Shown here: positions 1 through 5,190 of the stretch, one piece after another | Numbering within the stretch: the first letter of the stretch is position 1 | How the letters are laid out: every line of letters begins with the position of its first letter | Origin: Rhodospirillaceae bacterium | Lineage (GTDB): Bacteria; Pseudomonadota; Alphaproteobacteria; Thalassobaculales; Thalassobaculaceae | Length of the DNA: 7,993 nt | Assembly: GCA_002730675.1 (NCBI GenBank) | Contig: PCAV01000142.1 | Span: forward strand, 1-7,993 | Direction: 5' to 3' | Position numbers and translations under genes: made by a program | The notes under the pieces: model-generated | What the model saw: the letters and a program-made list of their open reading frames with translations, nothing else | What the model was told of the DNA's origin: nothing | Databases searched by the model: none

Positions 1-290
1 CGGTGAAAACCTACCCCTGCGTTGTTAACCAAAATATCTATCGTGCCAAAATTTTCTATAGTTGCCTCAACTTGACTGTTGCAATCTACTGGGTTTGATA
101 CATCAGCTTTGATCGCAAAAGCATTACCGTTATTTTTTAAAATCGTGTTTGCTGTTTTCTCTGCCCCCGTCAGATTTTTATCCGCACAAACGACTTTGGC
201 ACCAGTTTTTGCAAAACCAATGGCGATTGCCTCACCAATTCCACTACCAGCTCCCGTGACAAGTGCCACCTGATCATTAAGTTTCATCAT
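1..290 (-). CDS. SDR-family NAD(P)-dependent oxidoreductase, N-terminal part (cut by window edge)
   Basis: Classical short-chain dehydrogenase/reductase, which interconverts an alcohol and a ketone with NAD(P)(H) in the cytoplasm. Translating the minus strand from ATG at 290 gives about 96 open residues beginning MMKLNDQVALVTGAGSGIGE. The cofactor motif TGAGSGIG is at residues 12-19. An Asp at 37 (VVCADKN) closes the second beta strand and, by family rule, favours NAD over NADP. KADV at 61-64 and the NNAG motif at 89-92 follow. The catalytic Ser-Tyr-Lys lies beyond the left edge, so activity and substrate cannot be judged. AAGGCGG at 294-300 is the ribosome-binding site. Its spacing is better for the second ATG (287) than for the first (290), so the start may be one codon later. 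It lies 21 bases after the aminotransferase stop on the same strand, so co-transcription is likely. Confidence 0.9.
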   Translation of the reverse strand, partial: MMKLNDQVALVTGAGSGIGEAIAIGFAKTGAKVVCADKNLTGAEKTANTILKNNGNAFAIKADVSNPVDCNSQVEATIENFGTIDILVNNAGVGFH

Positions 291-311
291 GTTCCGCCTT
301 TCTTTTTATTA

Positions 312-1529
312 CTATGCAAGGGGTGTTTTCCACTTCAGCTCTGCGCAAGCGCGTTGAATGCGTTCGCATGCTTCGGTTAACTCATCGATGCTGGAGGCAT
401 AAGAGATCCTGAAATATGGAGATACCCCGTAGGCTCCGCCATGGACTGTTGCCACATTATGAAACTCGAGTAGAAATTTTACAAAGTCGTGGTCCGTCTC
501 TATTTGCTTGCCTTGTGGTGTTGTTTTACCGATCACCCCTTTGCAAGAAGGATATACGTAAAATGCTCCATTTGGGGTCGGACAATTCAAACCATCTGAC
601 TGGTTAATCATAGAAACGACTAAATCTCGGCGTTCCTGAAAAGACTTTGATCTTGAAACGATGAAGTCTTGAGGTCCAGTCAACGCAGCGATAGCCGCAG
701 CTTGACTGATGGAAGATGCACCTGAAGTAACGAGAGATTGTAATTTAGTCATCTCTTTAACCATAGCAGCAGGAGCAGCGGCATAACCTACCCGCCATCC
801 AGTCATGGCATATGATTTTGAAACGCCATTTGCAATTACTGTGCGTGCCTTTAATTCGGGAGCGACATTAACGATTGTTTTGAATTTGGCATTGTCGAAG
901 AGGATATGCTCATAAATGTCGTCTGTTAAAATCTTCACGTTTGGATACTTGGCTAGTACATCAGCAAGTGCTTGCAATTCTTGTTCTGTATATACTGCTC
1001 CTGTTGGATTATTCGGGGAGTTAAGCAATAACCATTGAGTTTTTTCTGTAATTGCTGCTTCTAATTGGTGAGGGCTAAGCTTAAAACCATCTTCTTCGGT
1101 ACAGGGTATGATTACCGGTTTAGCTTCCGCAAATTTTATCATATCCATGTAGGCAACATAAAATGGTGCCGGCATTATAACTTCGCCGCCTACTTCTGTT
1201 CCTGCCACAAAGGCGTTATAGATTACTTGTTTAGAACCGTTCCCTATAATTATTTCATCGCGTCCATAAAATAGATTATTTTCACGTTTGAATTTTTCAG
1301 CTACCACATCTTTGAGCTCATTACTCCCACTAATGGTTGTATACTTGGTCTCCCCTCTATTGGCTGCTTGCATTGCAGCTTCGATAATATGTGGGGGGGT
1401 TGGAAAGTCAGGTTGTCCGGAGCTAAGCGCAATAACATCCCTTCCTTTAAGCTTCATTTCTCTCGCTTTTTGCGACATCATTGCACTGGCGGATGTTTCT
1501 ATCTGGTTCATACGACTGGCAAATTGCAT
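312..1529 (-). CDS. Class I/II pyridoxal-phosphate aminotransferase (aspartate aminotransferase AatA-like)
   Basis: Cytoplasmic PLP enzyme that moves an amino group between an amino acid and a 2-oxo acid. The nearest familiar group is the aspartate (and sometimes prephenate) aminotransferases of alphaproteobacteria. Its 405 residues are a full-length fold-type I protein. Visible motifs are SSGQPDF at 36-42, the PLP-contacting NSPNNPTG at 170-177, D203 and Y206 in the DDIYE segment (pyridine nitrogen and O3' contacts), the Schiff-base lysine K238 in GVSKSYAMTGWR, and R374 in YFRISYA, which binds the substrate alpha-carboxylate. All catalytic residues are present. The start at 1529 has AGGA only two bases upstream, a tight ribosome-binding site. 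The next in-frame Met, six codons in, has no better site, so the long start is kept. The SDR gene follows after 21 bases. The exact amino-acid substrate is not determined. A paired acceptor role in the neighbouring catabolic genes is possible but unproven. Confidence 0.95.
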   Translation of the reverse strand: MQFASRMNQIETSASAMMSQKAREMKLKGRDVIALSSGQPDFPTPPHIIEAAMQAANRGETKYTTISGSNELKDVVAEKFKRENNLFYGRDEIIIGNGSKQVIYNAFVAGTEVGGEVIMPAPFYVAYMDMIKFAEAKPVIIPCTEEDGFKLSPHQLEAAITEKTQWLLLNSPNNPTGAVYTEQELQALADVLAKYPNVKILTDDIYEHILFDNAKFKTIVNVAPELKARTVIANGVSKSYAMTGWRVGYAAAPAAMVKEMTKLQSLVTSGASSISQAAAIAALTGPQDFIVSRSKSFQERRDLVVSMINQSDGLNCPTPNGAFYVYPSCKGVIGKTTPQGKQIETDHDFVKFLLEFHNVATVHGGAYGVSPYFRISYASSIDELTEACERIQRACAELKWKTPLA

Positions 1530-1759
1530 GGTCCTACTTTCAATTGCGGTCTAAGTTGGTTGAAAAATAGCATAGTTTGTGGCCCACAGCACTAGTTAGA
1601 GTTTGAAACATCTTCCATCTAGCATTTTTTTATGGTTCAGAACTAATTTCGGAATTATTTGCTCGCTGTATGAACGTTAAGAAAATAATCCGAAAATTTT
1701 GATACCTTGAGCAAGGTTAAACGCAGTGATTCCATTTACCTTGAGGGCTCCTCCTAGCC
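1530..1759. other. Spacer upstream of the aminotransferase, no gene seen
   Basis: No coding frame looked credible here on either strand: frames are broken and the translations do not resemble protein. The stretch holds an imperfect long inverted repeat (listed separately) and a short perfect palindrome, CCTTG-AG-CAAGG, near 1705-1716. Any promoter private to the aminotransferase would have to lie here on the minus strand, but no clear -35/-10 pair was found. Confidence 0.5.
1647..1695. repeat. Imperfect inverted repeat, 13 bp arms with one bulge, 22-base loop
   Basis: The left arm TTTCGGAATTATTT (1647-1660) pairs with AAATAATCCGAAA (1683-1695), leaving a single unpaired A in the left arm. 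The loop spans 1661-1682. It lies between the frameshifted small ORF and the aminotransferase, both read leftward. No T-run long enough for a standard intrinsic terminator follows on either strand, so it may be an mRNA stem-loop that separates expression of the two genes, or a protein-binding site. The AT-rich arms make it thermodynamically modest. Confidence 0.45.
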
Positions 1760-1959
1760 TCATTCCCATTTGTTAGGGAAGTCAATTTCAACAGCTTTTT
1801 GATGTTCAATCACCCATTTAGTTGCGTGATAGGACTTATCAGACAACATACTCTCGTCTATTTTGAGATCGGCCACTCTATCCGTATAGAGTTGGGTGAG
1901 GGGTTTTGAGCGAGGAAGGCTACCAGCTGCGTGGTAAACATTTTTTTAATGCAAGACAT
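1760..1959 (-). pseudogene. 66-codon small ORF with a one-base frameshift in an A7 run; function unknown
   Basis: An ATG at 1959 (minus strand) is preceded at ideal distance by AGGAGAAG (1964-1971). Read literally, the frame starting MSCIKKMFTTQ stops after 34 codons. Within the A7 run (plus-strand T7, 1941-1947) one extra A would give MSCIKKNVYHAAGSLPRS and then an open frame to TGA at 1760-1762, ending in EIDFPNKWE, 66 residues in all. The shifted frame looks natural: charged and aromatic residues are well mixed, and it ends with KWVIEHQKAVEIDF. The codon before the shifted frame (1946-1948) is a TAA stop, so that frame has no good start of its own without slippage. The protein has no signal peptide or membrane segment. 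I do not recognise the family. It may be a sequencing or assembly error, a fresh pseudogene, or a gene that uses slippage on the A run. It is divergent to the epimerase and shares its control region. Confidence 0.5.
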
Positions 1960-1963
1960 AAAT

Positions 1964-1971
1964 CTTCTCCT
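1964..1971 (-). promoter_or_regulatory. Strong ribosome-binding site of the small ORF
   Basis: AGGAGAAG on the minus strand, four bases (six from the AGGAGA core) before ATG at 1959. It is the best Shine-Dalgarno match in the window. It argues that the short frame at 1959 is a real translation start rather than chance. Confidence 0.55.
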
Positions 1972-1997
1972 GGTACTGCTATTTTTAGATTTTGATT

Positions 1998-2036
1998 AAC
2001 GATAATTTTCCGATCCGAATATAAAAAGTTATCGTT
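1998..2036. promoter_or_regulatory. Operator-like inverted repeat AACGATAA - 23 bases - TTATCGTT
   Basis: Perfect 8-base inverted halves lie at 1998-2005 and 2029-2036. The halves are 31 bases apart centre to centre, close to three DNA turns, so a dimer or tetramer could bind both from one face. A further T/A pair extends the match outside a single mismatch. The repeat sits midway in the 148-base region between the leftward small ORF and the rightward epimerase, where a shared regulator of divergent genes would bind. No regulator gene is visible in the window. The region is AT-rich, so chance is a real alternative. Confidence 0.4.
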
Positions 2037-2044
2037 TAGTTCGA

Positions 2045-2074
2045 TTGTCTTTATTTTATTAGATAAAGTTTATA
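2045..2074 (+). promoter_or_regulatory. Possible sigma70-type promoter of the epimerase gene
   Basis: TTGTCT (2045-2050) resembles a -35 box and TTTATA (2069-2074) a weak -10 box, with an 18-base spacer. TATAAA at 2071-2076 is an alternative at wider spacing. The surrounding A/T tract (2051-2085) would melt easily. The inverted repeat lies just upstream, in an activator-type position. This is a by-eye match only. Confidence 0.3.
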
Positions 2075-2107
2075 AAAAAATAACCTGAAAAAGAGAGAGA
2101 TCAGGCC

Positions 2108-3013
2108 ATGAGTATAAGGAAAGTTTTAGTTACGGGCGCGGGTGGCTTAATGGGAGGTTATGTAATTGATAAATTGCTCGGTCACTACGATCTCTACGGT
2201 ATCGATATTTTACCGGACAAGAAAGGGCTTCCGCATATACAGAGCACAATTTTAAATTATGAGGCTGTGAGAAGAGCTTGTGAGGGAATGGATGCAGTAA
2301 TTCAAATAGCAGCGGTTCCAAATATCTGGAGTGGGACTCACGAGGAAATTATCCATACAAATGTAACGGGCACCTGGAATGTCCTAAAGGCCGCTGAAGA
2401 AGCGGGAGTGAAGAGGGTAATCGTTACATCGAGTGATTCAGTTATAGGTTATACAGTTCTATCTGGGTCGATGATCGCTCCTGATTATTTACCAGTCGAT
2501 GAAAGCCACATTTGTAGACCTACAGATCCATATGCATTGAGTAAAAAACTATGTGAGGAGATGACAAAAAGTTTCCGAGATCGCGGCAGTTTTGAAGCTG
2601 TTATTATGCGTCCAGTTTTTGTCCTCTACCCTGATCTTGAGACAGAAGTTATTGCTCGTGCAGCAGATCCAGAAGGGTATTCGGGACCTAGTCAAGGTGG
2701 GCGCAAACCTCCTGGTGGAGGCGCAATGTGGCACTATATAGATCCTAGAGATTTGGCTATTGCTTACAGGAATGCCCTCGATCTAGAAAAACCAGGCCTT
2801 GGACCCTATTTTTTATCGGGCCCAAACACACTGGCTCCAGATTATACTTTAGCCAGGATAAAAAATATGTCAGGTAAGGAACCAGCAATTAAAGCGCCAA
2901 TGATCTACAAAAATAATCCGTTTGCACCTCTTTACGACCTTTCTTTTGCAGAAATTAACCTGAACTTTCGCGCGCAGTATGACCTTAGAAAAAAGCTATC
3001 ATTATATGATTAA
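2108..3013 (+). CDS. NAD-dependent epimerase/dehydratase (extended SDR)
   Basis: Rossmann-fold enzyme of the extended SDR class, whose members oxidise, epimerise or dehydrate sugars and related hydroxyl compounds with bound NAD(P). In its 301 residues one sees TGAGGLMGG at 9-17 (dinucleotide loop) and D33 at the end of beta 2 (NAD preference). AAVPN at 68-72 matches the position where many epimerases and uronate dehydrogenases carry LAAVPN. VTSSDSV at 106-112 holds the catalytic Ser region, and Y142 and K146 (YALSK) are the catalytic pair. A Gly/Pro-rich segment at about 190-205 precedes the HYIDPRDLA stretch, where family members close the substrate pocket. The start is supported by a GAGAGAG purine tract (about 2093-2099), with AGG nearer the ATG. 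The gene stands alone on its strand and converges on the quinone oxidoreductase. The substrate is unknown. The central VPN/VTSSDSV pattern hints at a sugar or uronate-like compound, but this is an inference. Confidence 0.88.
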   Translation: MSIRKVLVTGAGGLMGGYVIDKLLGHYDLYGIDILPDKKGLPHIQSTILNYEAVRRACEGMDAVIQIAAVPNIWSGTHEEIIHTNVTGTWNVLKAAEEAGVKRVIVTSSDSVIGYTVLSGSMIAPDYLPVDESHICRPTDPYALSKKLCEEMTKSFRDRGSFEAVIMRPVFVLYPDLETEVIARAADPEGYSGPSQGGRKPPGGGAMWHYIDPRDLAIAYRNALDLEKPGLGPYFLSGPNTLAPDYTLARIKNMSGKEPAIKAPMIYKNNPFAPLYDLSFAEINLNFRAQYDLRKKLSLYD

Positions 3014-3016
3014 AAA

Positions 3017-3095
3017 GTTAGACAAAGCCACGCGAGCTTTCTAAAAAACCTGAATGGTTTTGATAGCACATGTTATATTCTTGTGTCTGTCTAAC
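3017..3095. repeat. Inverted repeat GTTAGACA ... TGTCTAAC spanning the convergent intergenic gap
   Basis: Perfect 8-base arms lie at 3017-3024 and 3088-3095. They flank nearly the whole space between the epimerase stop and the oxidoreductase, and the right arm includes that gene's stop codon. The two smaller hairpins lie inside. This could form the base of a branched structure that insulates two convergent transcripts. Confidence 0.4.
3024..3061. terminator. Pair of small hairpins, possible weak bidirectional terminator
   Basis: Hairpin one is AAAGC (3024-3028), loop CACGCGA, GCTTT (3036-3040). Hairpin two is AAAACC (3045-3050), loop TGAAT, GGTTTT (3056-3061). Hairpin two ends in T4 on the plus strand and is preceded by A6, which gives T6 after it on the minus strand, so it could stop transcription from both the epimerase and the oxidoreductase. 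The stems are short and only partly GC, so efficiency would be modest. Confidence 0.4.
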
Positions 3096-4065
3096 TCAAT
3101 GTAAGGATGATTTTTCCAAAATGTTCGTTTGCTTTCATACGTGCGAGTGCATCGTTCACATCTTCAATATCAAAACTACTATCAATGGGTAGTGCGAGTT
3201 TTCCATCTCCTAGGTCTCTACCTAAATCCTCCTGCACTGCCTTGGTGATAGCCCGAATTTCATCAATAGAGCGAGTTCGGAAGGTTACTCCGATGTATTG
3301 AATGCGCCGTGCTGCGTGGAGGTCAAAATCGAAATCACCGCTGAAGCCCCCAAGACGGCCAACGTTAATTATTCTTCCCATAATTGCAGTTGCTTTGAGG
3401 TTGTCGTTGGCAACATACCCCGATAGCTGGTCGATTATAAGATCTACACCTTTGCCTCCGGTAGCGTCTAGCACTTGGTCAGCCCAATTTGTATCTCGAG
3501 AGTCGATTGCCAAGTCTGCTCCAAATTCCGCTAGTTTATTTCGGCGTTCTTCATTTGTTGAGCTTCCGATAACAAGGCTAGCTCCTTTGAGTTTTGCAAT
3601 CTGAAGAGCCATTAAACCAACGCCTGAACTTGCACCCTGTATTAAGACACTTTCACCAGATTGAAGGGTGCCGTTGGTCACAATTGCGTTGTGCATTGTA
3701 TATAAAGATACTGGGAGAGTAGCCGCTTGCTCAAAACTCATATTGGTATCGGGAATTTTAACGGTACGACCCCAGTCTGCCACGGCATAGTCAGCCCAAC
3801 TTTCTGTACCATGGCACATAACACGGTCGCCTTCTTTAAAATTTTTTACTTCAGAGCCAAGACCTACAACTTCGCCGGAAAACTCCATACCAACGATTGT
3901 CCCTGCGCCACCGGTTGCACCATGGGCCATTCCGCCTGCTACCATCAAATCAGCACGGTTTAACCCGCAAGCTCTAACTTTTACCAATACTTCGTTTGGT
4001 TTTGGTTCGGGTTTTTTAACGTCCTGCACTTCTACTGCTTGATCGGTAACTACTACTGCTCTCAT
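3091..4065 (-). CDS. Zinc-independent MDR oxidoreductase, quinone oxidoreductase-like
   Basis: Medium-chain dehydrogenase/reductase of the quinone oxidoreductase or enoyl-reductase branch, which passes hydride from NADPH to quinones or alpha,beta-unsaturated carbonyls. Its 324 residues are the family's usual length. CGLNRADLM at 33-41 has Asn in place of the zinc-alcohol dehydrogenase residues. GMEFSGEVVGLG at 59-70 is the GroES-like domain signature, and the structural-zinc cysteine cluster is absent. The Rossmann motif GASSGVGLMALQIAK is at 144-158, and the tail ends NEHFGKIILTLS as in this family. The start at 4065 has AAGGAA about 7 bases upstream (4072-4077), a good site. It is divergent from the luciferase-like gene and may share its control region. 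It may detoxify a reactive carbonyl or quinone, or reduce a pathway intermediate. The substrate cannot be fixed from sequence. Confidence 0.92.
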   Translation of the reverse strand: MRAVVVTDQAVEVQDVKKPEPKPNEVLVKVRACGLNRADLMVAGGMAHGATGGAGTIVGMEFSGEVVGLGSEVKNFKEGDRVMCHGTESWADYAVADWGRTVKIPDTNMSFEQAATLPVSLYTMHNAIVTNGTLQSGESVLIQGASSGVGLMALQIAKLKGASLVIGSSTNEERRNKLAEFGADLAIDSRDTNWADQVLDATGGKGVDLIIDQLSGYVANDNLKATAIMGRIINVGRLGGFSGDFDFDLHAARRIQYIGVTFRTRSIDEIRAITKAVQEDLGRDLGDGKLALPIDSSFDIEDVNDALARMKANEHFGKIILTLS

Positions 4066-4213
4066 AACATTTCCTTAATTAAAACGATATTCATGTTTTT
4101 CGGCTTAGGTTTTATCTATCGAAATTGCGTATCAAAAATATCAGCACTTGTGAAGCCATCTAATTCGGCTAAACTTACTGTTGGTTTAAATAACACAAGT
4201 CTGAGGAAACATT
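4066..4213. promoter_or_regulatory. Divergent control region between the quinone oxidoreductase and the LLM operon
   Basis: This 148-base non-coding stretch must hold the promoters of both the leftward oxidoreductase and the rightward three-gene unit. ACTTGTG (4146-4152) and CACAAGT (4194-4200) form a 7-base inverted pair 48 bases apart. No convincing -35/-10 pair was found on either strand. Ribosome-binding sites are clear at both ends: AAGGAA for the leftward gene and GAGGAAA (4203-4209) for the rightward gene. Confidence 0.4.
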
Positions 4214-5155
4214 ATGCCAATACCAATCGGTTATCTGCTGCCAACTCGTGAGAGCGTTATGGAGGGACGTCCAGAAGCAGCTCCTTTGTTAAAACTTGCG
4301 GAAAAAGCAGAGGGGTTGGGTTATGACTCAATTTGGGTTGGGGACTCTCTTTTAGCGCGTCCTCGTCACGAACCATTAACATTGTTAGCTGGGGTGGCGG
4401 GTCGTACTGATCATGTAAAATTAGGCACCGCAATCCTAATTCCTGCTTTACGCAACCCGGTCGTAATGGCACATCAAATCGCCACGCTCGACCAAGTCTC
4501 TGATGGTAGAACAATAATAGGAGTGGGCATAGCTGCTAACGTTCCGAATGTTCAGCAGGAATTTAAATCAGCCGGCGTTCCCTGGGAAAAGCGGGTGGGC
4601 CGAATGTTAGAAGGATTACGACTTTGTAGAGAGCTATGGAGAGGAAAGCCTGTTAATTGGGATGGTAGATGGCAGGTCGAAGAAGGTGTTTTGGGTCCCG
4701 AGCCCGTGCAGAAAGGAGGTCCGCCTATATGGATTGGGGGAAATGCAGAAGCGAATGTAAATCGAGTTGGGAATGAATTTGATGGTTGGTTTCCAAACCA
4801 CCCCGAACCCAAAGTGGTAAAAGGTATTTGGGACAATATGCAAGCTGTTGCGAAGAAGGCTGGAAGGAAAAAAGAAGCGATTTCTTGTACGGCCTATTTA
4901 ACGCTATCTATAGGCGACGATGTACCAAAGGCCCAAGCCAAAGCTGACGACTTTATGTCTACATATTATGGTTTGCGACCAGATGTGCTCAAGAAAATGC
5001 AGGCTTGTTTCGCGGGAACGTTTGAACAGGCAATCGAATATTTACAGAGCTACCTTGACGCTGGAGCAAGTCAATTAGTTTTAAGGTTTGCAGGCGATCA
5101 CGACAGGCACTTAAAGATTATGTCAAAAGTGCGGGATCATTTGAAGTTTAGTTGA
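4214..5155 (+). CDS. LLM-class (luciferase-like) flavin- or F420-dependent oxidoreductase
   Basis: TIM-barrel member of the bacterial luciferase-like family, which uses reduced FMN for monooxygenation or F420 for hydride transfer. The protein has 313 residues, normal for single-component members. Visible family signatures are LAEKAEGLGYDSIWVGDS at 28-45 (second barrel strand), LGTAILIPALRNPVVMAHQ at 70-88 and IATLDQVSDGR at 89-99 (strand and helix typical of the family), GVGIA at 103-107, and PPIWIGG at 170-176. The C-terminal part carries GASQLVLRF at 284-292, a usual final barrel strand. GAGGAAA (4203-4209) sits 4 bases before ATG. It is the first gene of a unit with the kinase and the FAD dehydrogenase. 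No partner flavin reductase is seen, so either an external reductase or F420 would be required. The cofactor cannot be decided from these motifs alone. Confidence 0.93.
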   Translation: MPIPIGYLLPTRESVMEGRPEAAPLLKLAEKAEGLGYDSIWVGDSLLARPRHEPLTLLAGVAGRTDHVKLGTAILIPALRNPVVMAHQIATLDQVSDGRTIIGVGIAANVPNVQQEFKSAGVPWEKRVGRMLEGLRLCRELWRGKPVNWDGRWQVEEGVLGPEPVQKGGPPIWIGGNAEANVNRVGNEFDGWFPNHPEPKVVKGIWDNMQAVAKKAGRKKEAISCTAYLTLSIGDDVPKAQAKADDFMSTYYGLRPDVLKKMQACFAGTFEQAIEYLQSYLDAGASQLVLRFAGDHDRHLKIMSKVRDHLKFS

Positions 5156-5181
5156 ACTGAATTTTGAATAATGAAAATTTC

Positions 5182-5186
5182 AGAGG
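5182..5186 (+). promoter_or_regulatory. Ribosome-binding site that sets the kinase start at 5191
   Basis: AGAGG lies four bases before ATG 5191. The in-frame upstream TTG at 5164 has no such site, and the nine extra residues it would add do not resemble the family N-terminus. The choice of 5191 rests on this. Confidence 0.6.
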
Positions 5187-5190
5187 CATA

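Noticed and set aside
1288..1554. Plus-strand open frame of 88 codons inside the aminotransferase
   Set aside because: It is a shadow of the real gene on the other strand, has no ribosome site and no recognisable protein features. The minus-strand aminotransferase has every catalytic residue.
1741..1765. GC-rich stem after the small ORF as an intrinsic terminator
   Set aside because: The stem (TGAG-G-GCT with AGCCTCA) needs a bulge and has no T-run on either strand.
4083..4089. A further AACGATA copy before the quinone oxidoreductase, suggesting a shared operator
   Set aside because: AACGATAA also occurs inside the FAD gene (7575-7582), so a single copy in AT-rich DNA is expected by chance. 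Only the spaced inverted pair at 1998-2036 was kept.
4146..4200. ACTTGTG/CACAAGT pair as an operator of the LLM operon
   Set aside because: Seven-base arms 48 bases apart in AT-rich DNA are weak. It is mentioned in the control-region entry but not claimed as a site.
4552..4836. Minus-strand open frame of 94 codons inside the LLM gene
   Set aside because: Opposite-strand shadow of a gene with clear family motifs; low-complexity Pro/Ser-rich translation and no start signals.
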